The position numbers and the translations under genes are program-made. Shown here one piece after another: positions 31,963 to 42,420 of a stretch of 64,000 bases of DNA. The stretch lies in NCBI GenBank assembly GCA_963678675.1, contig OY783197.1, positions 10,357,647 through 10,421,646 of the forward strand. Direction: 5' to 3'. The notes beneath the pieces were generated by a model that ran no database searches, was not told the origin of the DNA, and worked only from the letters and a program-made list of their open reading frames with translations. Position 1 is the first letter of the stretch. The number at the start of each line of letters is the position of its first letter. This stretch comes from Xiphydria camelus (Eukaryota; Arthropoda; Insecta; Hymenoptera; Xiphydriidae).

Positions 31963-32315
31963 GAGGCCGACATACCTCCTCGAAACGCATGCAAAACTTG
32001 TCGCAGAAGGGCTACGCTCATTTCGTAACGGGAAACAATGTCCATACCAAACTTATCACACTTTCAGACCAAATATCATTAAAACTCATAACATTACATT
32101 ACAAACATTAGTCTCTATAAGAACTAAATTATATATTTTTGTATAACAACATCTGCATGGATTTTTTTACACAGAAATATATAATTTGGTTCTTATAGAG
32201 GACCTTCAATGATATTTGGTCTGAAAGTGTGATAAGTTTGGTATGGACATTATTTCCCGTTACGAAATGAGCGTAGCCCTTCTGCGACAAGTTTTGTGCG
32301 AGGTATGTCGGCCTC
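31963..32315. mobile_element. hairpin MITE with TTAA duplication
   Basis: Inverted ends GAGGCCGACATACCTC are flanked by TTAA (31959-31962, 32316-32319). The arms continue to pair for well over 100 bp (GCAGAAGGGCTACGCTC, ACCAAACTTATCACACTTTC). TTAA duplications are typical of piggyBac, so I take it to be piggyBac-mobilised, although the end sequence is not a standard piggyBac one. Confidence 0.7.
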
Positions 32316-33324
32316 TTAAGTTATTATAATACTTTTATTAGAAATAACGTTCTTCAGCCTTTAATTGAGCTTCAGCATGTTGAAGTCTTAATATTGCTAA
32401 CTTAGCTTCAGCGTCTGCAGCAATCATTCGTTTTTCATGCAATTCCTTCTGTTGTGCGATAGAATCCTGTATTTTTTAAATCCGTAATGTTCTTTCCTCT
32501 AAATTCCAATCACGATTTGAGTATTTGGAAGATCTCGATGTCCCCATCTCTAATTTTCGTCTCTTTGGCGTTGGAAGTTCATTTCTTAAATCTATTTCTT
32601 CCTCACCACCAGACGAAATTTTGCCTTCGTCAGCTTCCTCAGGAAGTATGTTATTCTGCTTCTCAAAAATTGCATTACTGTCCCACGAACATGGTAATTG
32701 TACGTCGACATGTGGCGCTGCAGCGTCGACAAAATCAAGAACTGGATCATTTGTCACATTAGAAGAAGGTCCACCACCTGTTAATAATTTATTCTGCCTA
32801 TCTGCGGTATTTTGTTTGCGTTTCCTACAATACATACATTATATTAATTCCATATTCTAGCTAAATGAACATCAACAACTGTTCTACATGTCAATAAATA
32901 TTTCGTACTTACCTCCCCAGTTAGCACCAAGTTCAGAAAGACTTCAGAAAGAATTCATTTTTCAGACTTCAATGTGACTTCAAAATTATGAATCCAAAGT
33001 GTAGTCTTTTATCTGACCAGGTAGCTCCAAGTTCAGAAAGACTTCTGAAAAGATTCATTTTCCAGACTTCAATATAACTTCAAAATTATGAATCCAAAGA
33101 GTACTCTTTTATCTGACTTCTAGCGACCTTCTTTTTCAAGACTACTTGGAGAAATTAACCGAAGCAAATAACCTAAAATGTATATTTCATAAACATATAA
33201 TAATTTGACTTATCAAGATGTCCTATAGAAAGGTATTCAGTGATTTATCAAAAAGTCAAAAAAACCGACGCTTAAAAAAAGCAATTATATTAATATTATA
33301 TTTTCAATATTATATTTTAATCCA

Positions 33325-33793
33325 CTGTAAGTGGGAGAGCGTCGAGTCCCGCGAAGATAGGTGCTCGAAAGGGTCGGTAATCGGGGCTATTCTCCACACG
33401 GGGTGTGAATCGCTTCAAGAAACTGTCCGGCTCCTTGTAACGGTACAACACTGCGTCATTCGTACGGGACTCAGGGGACGCCATCCGTCGCGTCGTCACG
33501 ACCGACGCTAGCAATGAGGGTTACACGTCGTGCACCCGCGTTACCCCTTCCGTACTACGATTTTCCGGGGTTTAAAAGCGAGTCGTGGGACCTTCAGTTC
33601 AGTTGCTTTTCCTTACGCCCTTGTAACTCATCGTCGAGCCAGAGTCCCTCGATCGCACCGTCGCGTATCGCCTCATCTGTCGTGGTCGCCTCCCGTGCCT
33701 TCAGTGTAACCATTACGTACGCCGTGATATGAGGCCATCAGTACTCATTTTCACCTCGAGCGCTAATCGGACCATCGTGTCCCCGGGACTTAC
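33325..33793 (+). mobile_element. probable solo LTR
   Basis: TGTAAGTGGG...GGGACTTACA forms a TG...CA unit of 469 bp, GC-rich compared with its surroundings. It has a TTTAAAAG box about 25-30 bp before TCAGTTCAGTTGC, an arthropod initiator-like motif. No convincing target duplication. It lies just upstream of the plus-strand THAP copy. Confidence 0.5.
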
Positions 33794-33804
33794 AACCCCG
33801 CCAA

Positions 33805-34320
33805 AATGTACGAATACTTCTGTGCGAACTCCAGACAAAGTGTTTGTGAATGTGCCGAGAGACTATGACATGAGACGAAAATGGTTTAAAGCGGCCAGAA
33901 GAGACATGCCTAAGTCAAAATCGATATTCCATTGCTGCGAAGATCATTTCAATGTAAGTTTCCTTATACTATAGGTTCATAGGTTATGTTCAATGAATGC
34001 TTTTGGTTGACAGCTTGAAGAGGACATGGAAAATTATTTACAGTAGATACAAGACTATGGGAGGAAATATTTTAATGAAATAAGGAGTTTTGCCTCACAT
34101 CTTCGACTGCCAAAAAGACAGGTAGAGAGCTGCTAGTTAAGCCACCGAGACCACTTCACGAAAAATGTAAGAGGGAATGGTTGATCGAGGAAGTCATGTC
34201 TGCTACCGAGGTTCAACAACAGGCACTATCTCTTCAAGATTAACTAAACAATAGTACTGGTGCCAGTGGACTGGGTCACGAGCAAGTAATTTCCAAAAAA
34301 AAAACGTTCAGTGTTTAAGT
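33805..34320 (+). pseudogene. THAP-domain gene fragment, plus-strand arm
   Basis: It reads NTSVRTPDKVFVNVPRDYD, MRRKWFKAARRDMPK and FHCCEDHFN, then an intron-like break and EEDMENYLQ followed by a stop. The C-terminal cysteine and histidine of the C2CH zinc module are present; the N-terminal cysteine pair is missing because the LTR occupies that place. Confidence 0.65.
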
Positions 34321-34479
34321 ATTTGTATGCAGACTCGAAGTGACGCAGTGCAAACACAAAAAAGATCGTATCGCAGCATAAGAATTCAGTGCCATTTTGA
34401 GCGTAGTTCAGTCGAAACTGCCTGGAGTTTGTCTGAAGTTCGCACTGAAGTATTCATGCATTTTTATGTTTGCACTGCG

Positions 34480-35059
34480 ACACCTCGAGTCTGCATACAA
34501 ATACTTAAATACTGAACCTTTTTTTCCAGAACTTTCTTGCTCATAACCCAGTCCACTGGCACCAGTACTATTGTCTGGTTTATCTTGAAGAGATAGTGCC
34601 TGTTGTTGAACCTCGGTAGCAGACATGACTTTCTCGATCAACCATTCCCTCTTACATTTTTCGTGAAGTGGTCTCGGTGGCTAACTAGCAGCTCTCTACC
34701 TGTCTTTTTGGCAGTCGAAGATGTGAGGTAAAACTCCTTGTTTCATTAAAATATTTCCTCCCATAGTCTTGTACCTACTGTAAATAATTTTCCATGTCCT
34801 CTTCAAGCTGTCAACCAAAAGCATTCATTGAGCATAACCTATAAACCTATAGTATAAGGAAACTTACATTGAAATGATCCTCGCAGCAATGGAATATCGA
34901 TTTTGACTTAGGCATGTCTCTTCTGGCCGCTTTAAACCATTTTCGTCTCATGTCATAGTCTCTCGGCACATTCACAAACAGTTTGTCTGGAGTTCGCACA
35001 GAAGTATTCATGCATTTTGGCACAAAACACGATTTACTGTGTGCTTCTGGTGCATACAT
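34480..35059 (-). pseudogene. THAP-domain gene fragment, minus-strand arm
   Basis: An inverted copy of 33805-34320. Here the start is preserved: MYAPEAHSKSCFVPKCMN, then PRDYDMRRKWFKAARRD and CCEDHF, so the C2CH module is complete (CFVPKC...C-EDH). The downstream block (MGGNILMKQGVLPHIFDCQ in a shifted frame; MSATEVQQQALSLQDK) resembles THAP transposase-derived proteins but needs a one-base shift near 34790. The two arms form a large palindrome. Confidence 0.65.
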
Positions 35060-35442
35060 TTTTAGCCGCTTTCACTACACACTACACCAAAACGACATAG
35101 AAACAACAAACTTTCCGAAACCCAGAAAAACGCTTCAAAAACATAGGCAACTTCGTTTGAAAGTTGTTTGTTTACACGGATCGTGACGTCATAGCCAATC
35201 AGAGCGCGTTTTGATTTTGCTCAGTTGCCAAGTTGCACCGCGGCATTTTTTACTTTAATTTATTGCGAATTTGTCTGTTTTTGGATACTTTTGAACAATG
35301 ATACGTGCAACATAAATCCTTTACTTCACTGTATACTGCAATTACGCAACATTCGTAACTAGTGCACACACCCAATTATTACTTATATACCTCTATATTT
35401 CTTTATAAATTAATTTTCATTTATTCCATTCTTTGTTTATAG

Positions 35443-36151
35443 CGGCATGCCGGAAACAATTTGATGTAATCATTCGGAAACTCGATTTACTGACCATTGC
35501 TGTGAATGAGCTCACTAATTATAAAGGTTCCCATATGGGCGTTGAAGAGAGAAGTGAATTACCACCATTCCCCATTCAAAATACGGATGATTTGAAAGAA
35601 CTGGAGACAATTTTGAATACTAATACTGCAGCATGCTCTCAATATGTAAATATTTATTCTATTTTCACAATTTTTCTTCCATGCCTATTTCATTTTGCTT
35701 TAACGAAAAGTCTGCCAATTTAGCTACGTTAAAGCAATTAACATCATCTGTCTTATACTCTATTTAGTCAAGCATTTATTTCATTCACAGATGAAAACAA
35801 CGCAATTGCAAGGAGGGAAAGACTATAAAAAACATGTACGGGATGTACTTAATGTGCTCCTGACAGATGAGTTGGCGTGTTTATTGTCGTGGAGCGGTCA
35901 AAAACATACTTTCGGAGTTAAAAATATGAAATTTACCAAACTTCTGACAGGTATACAAATTTCTTAAATTTGAAGTTTATTAAACTGGAAGTTTGAAAAT
36001 TATTGAACGCTAATTGAAATGTTTGATTGTTCCAGAGTCCATAGTATCTATTCGCAAAGACTGCACCATTTATGACGTTGAAGCAGTAATTAAAAATTGG
36101 CTTCAGCACGCTTCCGACCGAGTGAAATATAATGCAAAGAAGCATTTGTAA
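35443..36151 (+). CDS. DUF4806-domain protein, C-terminal exons
   Basis: Exons 35443-35645 (IIRKLDLLTIAVNEL, LPPFPIQNTDDLKELETIL), 35791-35950 (DYKKHVRDVLNVLLTDELAC, FGVKNMKFTKLLT) and 36036-36151 (YDVEAVIKNWLQHASDRVKY-NAKKHL-stop) join in phase with GT-AG junctions. This is the same domain order as the 21190-23304 gene but clearly diverged. The N-terminal domain and earlier exons were not found; they may be lost, or fused to the THAP exons upstream. Function unknown. Confidence 0.65.
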
Positions 36152-36989
36152 TTTGATCTAACTTGGCATCTTTATGTATATGGATATGTATATGTAAAAA
36201 ATAAAGAAAAACCTTTATTTCTTTAAAATTCACTTTTTTGGAATTATTATATTAATGATTACTACATTTAATTAGGAATTATCCAGCAAAAGATATCCTG
36301 CAGATGTCTAAATAAGGTAGTCTTAAAGAACTCAGAAATAAGAGCTGTTTAGGAATTCGCTCAATTATCATGAAAAACAGTTCCGAAAGAATTCATTTTT
36401 CGGTTGTCTTAAACACTTCTTGAAGTGGCGCATTGGACATCCTTCTGAATACATTAGGAATTCTTTCTGAAGATAAATCGGACGTCCTAATCTGAAATAA
36501 GACCTCTTCAAGAATTCCTTAAGAACTCATAATGCTTACTGGGTCTGTTTAATGTTTTCCCAGCATTTACGAAGCTGTTTAACGGTTCTTGTAGAAAGCC
36601 CTTGACTGCTAAACGCTGTTGTTATTTTATCCCAAATTATATATTTTTCTTTACTTGTTGTGGCGTCAGTCTTCTTATTTTCAATAATATCAGTGTGTTG
36701 TGATACTAACTGCACGAGCAACAGTTTTTCTCGTTCGCTGTATAATATTTTACCCTCCATTATATTTTAGCACTGTTTTCTGGCGCTCTCTTGCTGGTAT
36801 TTTAATCCTATGCAAACCTATGACTACCAAATTCTCTAGAAATCAGACCCTCGAGTAAGTATTTGTCTATGAAATGTACGGTTACCTGAGGGCGCCTCAG
36901 GCCCTCACTCGAGGATCCCTCCACCCTCAGCTTGAGGTTCGACTATGAATACGGGCCTTACAGAATAGGCCTACAGAATAGGCCTACTG

Positions 36990-37632
36990 CGCGAAATTCT
37001 ACGCGAAACTGTTGCGCGAGTCATGTCCCTCTTTTTCTCGCGCTCCCTCTTCTCACTCATTCTCTTTTTCGCGAAACAGTTTCGCGACCACTCGCAACAT
37101 CGAAACGTATAACGTATCTTGTGTATTATTTGGCGGGAAAGTGAAGTTTGTAAAGTGAGTTGAAAGAAGTGTTAATTGAAAGGAAAAAAAATTGGCGAAG
37201 GTAAATAAAAGGTAATAGATGATGAACAATATAATTCATAGTATTAAATGATAAGGTTCGCCAAACAATTTAGACTGAGCAAAGCTGTTGTACATAACTT
37301 CATAAAATAACCTAAAATATTATATTTGCTTACTCTGTCAATTGTATATATAATATATATATATATCTCCTTGGGGCTCGCGAAAAAATGTAACGCTGTT
37401 AGTACCTATGTATGCATATATGCATACATCAACATTCAGGCACATGTAATACTGGAACAATTTTTTGTTCATTTCTCTTGCCCAAACAATTTCCGTTCTA
37501 TTTCACGGACAAACATTTTTAAGGGATCTTACAGAAAGAATTTTTATTTTTAATTTTGACCCCCCGAGGAGATCTAGTCTTGATCGCATGGTTCCAACTA
37601 ATAATTTTATTAATATATATATTAATCTTATA
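36990..37632. other. intergenic, possible promoter-like GCGAAA repeats
   Basis: GCGCGAAATT, CGCGAAACTGTTGCGCG and TCGCGAAACAGTTTCGCG cluster at 36990-37100, partly as inverted pairs. The rest is AT-rich with TA-dinucleotide runs. No exon recognised. Confidence 0.35.
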
Positions 37633-39577
37633 CCGTATGTCCAATGGCTAGTCGAGCAGGTGCAGCGACCTGAATTTTCCTGAAACTTGACTTCGGCAGT
37701 GTTTTAGTTAAAGGTGGCTTTGGAAGATGGCGCGCATACGAGCGAAACGTTTGAAATATCTAATTTCCCGATAGGTAAAAGCGGGAGGTAGATAAATGCG
37801 GGAGATCGAAGTGTAACCTCAAAATTGTGAATGCTGGAATAATGGTGAGTAATTGTTTGAAACTATAAGACATAATAATTCGGGTTTTTTTCGATTTCAA
37901 CTAAATAACACGACTGATACCTAATTGCAGAGAGAAGCGACTGGCAGTCGTGGAGGAAGGGACTACCGTCAACGTGATCCTCGTCAGAGTGGTCGAGCTC
38001 TGCCTCGGCGACGAAAGGTGCAATTAAAATGAAATGAAAGCCTGAGTCAAGGTGAAAATTGGAAGGCGTGGAAAGAAAACGCGGCAGAGTCGCCAACAGA
38101 AGGAGTGAGTGAAGTGCGAAAGAAAAGTGCAGTGGCGCCGAAAAACGTCGCATGTAGAAGACAGTGACGAACAGCAGCAGCAGCTGGTCGACACTGCTCA
38201 ACTCCGCACCAGCTCCTGAATGATATCTCGCCGATCGCGATACGCGGCAGCTCCTGTGGACAACGATTCCAGACACTCGAGTCGTAGTCGCAGCAAGGAC
38301 AGCAGCAGCAGCAGCGTCGACAGCAGGGCCACCGTTGGAAAGCGAAGGCAATCCAAGACCGACTCGGATAGCTGTAAGAGAAAGACACATCGGCGGAAAC
38401 ATAAAATATCGAAGCAAGACTTGCAATGAGAGTGTGGTAAGAGGAAGAAGAAAAATGACAGAGACAAGGCGACGAGACGGAGGAGGAAGTCGTCACCACG
38501 AAGGGTTCCTTAGCTGTCACTACCACCGCCAACACTGCTTCTTCCTTTTTCAGTGAGGCTCCCGTTCTTCTCCACCGTTTACACTCCTGACGTGATGCCG
38601 CTGTCGGGTGTCACAGGAATTCGGCATGATTTACGACTGGGTGTAGACGGCCTGTTCTCTGGAACTGTTCGCACGGTGCTAGTACTGCTACCGTTTCAGG
38701 AACCCTTCGTGGTGACGACTTCCTCCTCCGTCTCGTCGCCTTGTCTCTGTCATTTTTCTTCTTCCTCTTACCACACTCTCATTGCAAGTCTTGCTTCGAT
38801 ATTTTATGTTTCCGCCGATGTGTCTTTCTCTTACAGCTATCCGAGTCGGTCTTGGATTGCCTTCGCTTTCCAACGGTGGCCCTGCCGTCGACGCTGCTGC
38901 TGCTGCTGTCCTTGCTGCGACTACGACTCGAGTATCTGGAATCGTTGTCCACAGGAGCTGCCGCGTATCGCGATCGGCGAGATATCATTCAGGAGCTGGT
39001 GCGGAGTTGAGCAGTGTCGACCAGCTGCTGCTGCTGTTCGTCACTGTCTTCTACATGCGACGTTTTTCGGCGCCACTGCACTTTTCTTTCGCACTTTACT
39101 CACTCCTTCTGTTGGCGACTCTGCCGCGTTTTCTTTCCACGCCTTCCAATTTTCACCTTGACTCAGGCTTTCATTTCATTTTAATTGCACCTTTCGTCGC
39201 CGAGGCAGAGCTCGACCACTCTGACGAGGATCACGTTGACGGTAGTCCCTTCCTCCACGACTGCCAGTCGCTTCTCTCTGCAATTAGGTATCAGTCGTGT
39301 TATTTAGTTGAACATCGAAAAAAAACCCGAATTATTATGTCTTATCGTTTCAAACAATTACTCACCATTATTCCAACATTCACAATTTTGAGGTTACACT
39401 TCGATCTCCCGCATTTATCTACCTCCCGCTTTTACCTATCGGGAAATTAGATATTTCAAACGTTTCGCTCGTATGCGCGCCATCTTCCAAAGCCACCTTT
39501 AACTAAAACACTGCCGAAGTCAAGTTTCAGGAAAATTCAGGTCGCTGCACCTGCTCGACTAGCCATTGGACATACGG
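37633..39577. mobile_element. 1.9-kb palindromic element, TA duplication
   Basis: Arms 37633-38509 and 38699-39577 (about 880 bp each) are nearly identical inverted copies around a loop of about 190 bp. The ends are CCGTATGTCC and TA flanks both sides (37631-37632, 39578-39579). This fits a mariner-superfamily foldback. The arms carry gene-like sequence (next entry), so mirror-image open frames occur on both strands. Confidence 0.75.
37846..38500 (+). pseudogene. Ser/Arg-rich gene fragment captured in the palindrome
   Basis: Gene-like order: ATG followed directly by GTGAGT (about 37852), a short intron with ACCTAATTGCAG, an exon reading REATGSRGGRDYRQRDPRQS, then broken frames. The frame at 38220-38429 (MISRRSRYAAAPVDNDSRHS, KRKTHRRKHKISKQ) continues past a TGA as KRKKKNDRDKATRRRRKSSP. 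An SR/RS-rich nuclear protein is suggested, but I cannot name it. The same sequence is mirrored at 38708-39370. Confidence 0.4.
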
Positions 39578-39639
39578 TATATATATATATATATAGTAGA
39601 TAGGTAATTAATAAATAATACATATTATTAATTAAAGGT

Positions 39640-39960
39640 ATGGCGGAATTAGACGATATAATTCATGCGGTTGTATTGGATGGAATTAAAGAAGTGGAAG
39701 CTGCTGCGCAACAACCGCCAAGAAGAGTTTTTGGCAGACAAATAGATGTATTCGATGAGTTTACCGACAGGCAACAAATTCCGCTGCTCCTCCGTCACAT
39801 TTACGGTGCGCTTCTTTTTTTCACTGGCTAGATCGGCTAGATTCATTTTAAACGATGTTTCTAACACTGTTCACAGAATTCGAATGCACTTATTTACAGG
39901 ATTTCCGATGAAATGGGCTCTGAAAACTCCCTCCTCCAAACCCAAGACTTGGAATGGTTA
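39640..39960 (+). pseudogene. collapsed Harbinger two-gene remnant
   Basis: On the plus strand, MAELDDIIHAVVLDG and PPRRVFGRQIDVFDEFTDRQ resemble the N-terminus of HARBI1-like transposases. On the minus strand just beyond (39867-39760), MNLADLASEKKKRTVNVTEE resembles the start of the Myb-like partner. An internal deletion has brought the two opposed starts together. Confidence 0.45.
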
Positions 39961-39971
39961 ATTGTTTTAAG

Positions 39972-40691
39972 CTAGGAATCCACTACACTCGACTCGACTC
40001 GACTCGACACGACACGACTCGACACGACACGGTGACAAAAATTTGCGTGGTGTGTCCACTGGAATCGACGCGACACGACTCGACGCTACTCGACACGATG
40101 GTAGTGCTTCGTCCTTTTAAATTTTAACGTACAAGGATGCATCGTGTATGGCTCTATAATTTTTCCAATTATTGCTTCTCTGTAACATCTATACAGATAG
40201 AAATTTACTATATACCTATTTTTATGTTTACTTGGTCTATTCAAGGCTTTTGAGATTTCTTCTCAAGCTTTGTTGCGTATATTTTCGTCTCTATATTTCA
40301 AACTATGTATATTTTACAGCATCTCATTGCTCTAACTTTATTAATGAGATCCTCCTCCATTCCTCTGCGAAATTAATGTAAAATCTTCGAACTGTTCTTC
40401 TCGACTCTTTCCAAGCAAGACTGCCGCAATTCAACTGTTCGCTCATCGGTCCATATCTCGATGTGCACGCAAACCGTGTCCACTAGGTTCGACTCGACTC
40501 GACGCGACAAATTTCTGGCCAGTCAGAAAAGTGTCATGTCGAGTCGAGTCGAGTCGAGTCGTGTCGAGCCTAGTGGATTTCTACGCCATTTAAATACATG
40601 GAAAATCATGCGATCAGAAACGCGTCGTGTCGAGTCGTGTCGTGTCGAGTCGAGTCGAGTCGAGTCGAGTATAGTGGATTCCTAGCTTTAT
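39972..40691. mobile_element. MITE with TCGAC pentamer arrays in its ends
   Basis: Inverted ends AAGCTAGGAATCCACTA are followed inward by runs of TCGAC and CACGACTCGAC (39990-40040) and by GTCGAGTCGAG at 40622-40670. A smaller inverted pair, CCACTAGGTTCGACTCGAC/GTCGTGTCGAGCCTAGTGG, lies at 40480-40575. No coding content. Confidence 0.65.
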
Positions 40692-41384
40692 GATTACAAT
40701 TCCAAACACATGCTCTTTACCAGAGTCGGCTTCTCCGTGGTAGCATCGTCTGCAGTATTTGTACGCTCAACTGAATAAAGTAGGAATAAGTAATATAAGG
40801 AATATTTCATTTGGTACGAAGAGATTGTAGTTTTTATATATGGGGATAAAAATATTCATTAATGTAACTTCGCCGTGGACTTTAATAAAGGATTTGTTTT
40901 GCGTGACTATTGGTTTTATAATAAGGTGTTTTAATTATAAGATAGAGATAATATTCATTAGTACTCATTCGCTATTCTTACTTAAACCAAGTTTGTTATT
41001 TTTTATGAATCACATAATACATTGTAATTGAAAAATGAATAGGTTTCCACACAATTTAATTTTTCATGTTGTATTACACACATCGATAATATATATTATA
41101 AAATTGGAGGAGGCTATAACTTCCCCTTATTATAGACATTTTAATGTTTATATCATTATACCACATATGCTGTTATTCCAGTTTCTTACATTCATATAAA
41201 AAGAAAATTCGGCGTTTCGCGTCTTGTCTTCTTTTCTGAGTGCTTATATGTATATGTACATATTTTATTTGGTGTGCGTCGCTTATTAATTCTAAGATAG
41301 ATATTCTACATTAATAAATGTCTTATACTTTGGACACTTATTGATTTCGCGCAATTTGAAAAATGTTCAAACTCCGTTGTGTAT
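40692..41384. other. AT-rich intergenic sequence, nothing identified
   Basis: No element ends and no convincing exon seen. Confidence 0.4.
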
Positions 41385-41880
41385 ATCCAAAGGCTATAGC
41401 AGGATAAGCATGGTCAATCTGCCTTGGAATGAAATCTTTTCGTAAATAAGAGTCCTTTGAACATCTCGTTGAAAAAAAAATTTGACCAAAATTTCAGCTC
41501 CCCACCTCAAGCAGTTCCTGAGAAATTGTGAAAAACGTGATTTTTTATTTATTATTTTTCTCTCGGCCGCTATTGCAGATACTCTTACAAAAAAAAATGT
41601 GGTTGCAAAGTATGTCAAACCGTACTTGAAAAAATACTTGTTGACTTATTTCGCGCTATTCCCGATTTTTAAAAAATTCCTAAAATTTTCAAAATTTCTT
41701 TTCTCGCGTATACGAAAAAACGTTACCGCCAAAAATTGGAGAATGTGTATTTCATCAAAATACTCCTCTTCAAATTTTTTCAGAATTTTTAAAAATACAC
41801 TTTTTGAGAAAAAACGAAAAATCGCCTTTTTCGGCTTTTTTTTGAGGTTTCACTTCTTTATATATAGGATATTTTTATTT
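41385..41880 (+). repeat. dispersed repeat, copy 1 (inverse of 55500-55930)
   Basis: GCAGGATAAGCATGGTCAAT, GGAATGAAATCTTTTCGT, CAGCTCCCCACCTCAAGCAG and CGGCCGCTATTGCAGATACT appear in this order. The same series occurs inverted at 55500-55930. The copies differ by scattered substitutions. Probably the end region of an unidentified transposon. Confidence 0.65.
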
Positions 41881-41977
41881 TCTCACAATATATCAAATGG
41901 AACATGGAACACCTCTGAAGGTTTCTATTATATTCTGCCGTAGTTTGTAGCGTGGTTAATAGATGGCGCCACGTGAA

Positions 41978-42420
41978 TCGTATATGTGGCGAAAACCACC
42001 GTATGCCTAGCAGACCATAATTGTATAATTAATTAGGAATTACTCCTATCGTTTGGAAATAGTTTGGGGATATTTAGGAAATTAGTTTCAGATTTTGGGA
42101 AACGTTAATTAATTTATTATAAATTATTTTTTACTTGACCGTATACCGTATGTATCATGCCAAATTAAACAAGCAAATATACCGACATTGCTGAAACTTT
42201 ACCGACGGTCAAGAATTTTATAGTTAGAGTTGGCTTGAGAAGAGTGCGCTGTGTATGCTGCGTCAGAGCGACCACCGTATGCCTAGCAGACCATAATTGT
42301 ATAATTAATTAGGAATTACTCCTATCGTTTGGAAATAGTTTGGGGATATTTAGGAAATTAGTTTCAGATTTTGGGAAACGTTAATTAATTTATTATAAAT
42401 TATTGTTTACTTGACCGTAT
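41978..42420. repeat. direct duplication of about 150 bp, 292 bp apart
   Basis: ACCACCGTATGCCTAGCAGA through TTTACTTGACCGTA occurs at 41978 and again at about 42270 with only one or two differences. Confidence 0.7.

Larger units (their letters stand above)
32916..36543. mobile_element. CCCAGTTAGCA element with THAP and DUF4806 genes
   Basis: Ends CCCAGTTAGCA and the inverse CCCAGTAAGCA. TC is duplicated at 32914-32915 and 36544-36545. GACTTC/GAATTC-type motifs repeat within about 200 bp of each end. Contents: a probable solo LTR (33325-33793), an inverted pair of THAP-domain fragments (33805-35059) and DUF4806 exons (35443-36151). No DDE transposase remains, so it would depend on a relative of 18518-24282 for movement. 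Confidence 0.75.
32338..36760 (-). pseudogene. Harbinger Myb/SANT-like accessory gene, interrupted
   Basis: Exon 1 is 36760-36544 (MEGKILYSEREKLLLVQLV, KEKYIIWDKITTAF, TRTVKQLRKCWENIKQ), a Myb/SANT-like DNA-binding domain. Exon 2 is 32824-32338 (RKRKQNTADRQNKLLTGGGP, then KRRKLEM, then a coiled-coil KELHEKRMIAADAEAKLA...). Such proteins bind the Harbinger ends and bring in the transposase. Element 32916-36543 is inserted at the very end of exon 1, 2 bp before the GTAAGT donor. Exon 2 also has an in-frame TAA near 32474, before the coiled coil. Not functional. Confidence 0.75.
29231..36957. mobile_element. PIF/Harbinger transposon, two genes, degraded
   Basis: The 27-bp ends beginning GGCCCGTATTCATAGTCG are perfectly inverted. 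TTA, the PIF/Harbinger target, is duplicated at 29228-29230 and 36958-36960. The plus strand holds the DDE transposase (29414-31053) and the minus strand the Myb/SANT-like partner (32338-36760), the normal two-gene arrangement. Later guests: a mariner MITE (31497), a TTAA hairpin (31963) and the CCCAG element (32916-36543), which splits the Myb gene. Confidence 0.9.
29088..36973. mobile_element. hairpin MITE copy 3, inserted in copy 2
   Basis: CAG (29085-29087) and CAG (36974-36976) flank it. It is itself split by the Harbinger element at a TTA within its right arm. Its own sequence is 29088-29230 plus 36961-36973. Confidence 0.75.
28942..36986. mobile_element. hairpin MITE copy 2, outer shell of nest 2
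   Basis: It starts TAGGCCTATTCTG after CTG (28939-28941) and ends CAGAATAGGCCTA before CTG (36987-36989). It is split by copy 3, so its own sequence is 28942-29087 plus 36977-36986. Confidence 0.75.

Noticed and set aside
38047..39450. Several open frames of 160-222 codons, repeated on both strands
   Set aside because: They are the antisense or off-frame of the Ser/Arg-rich fragment in the palindrome arms. Leu/Cys/Ser-rich translation is what RS-rich DNA gives in reverse.
42145..42160. TACCGTATGT, like the end of the 37633-39577 palindrome
   Set aside because: Only about ten bases match and no inverted partner with a TA duplication could be paired with it.
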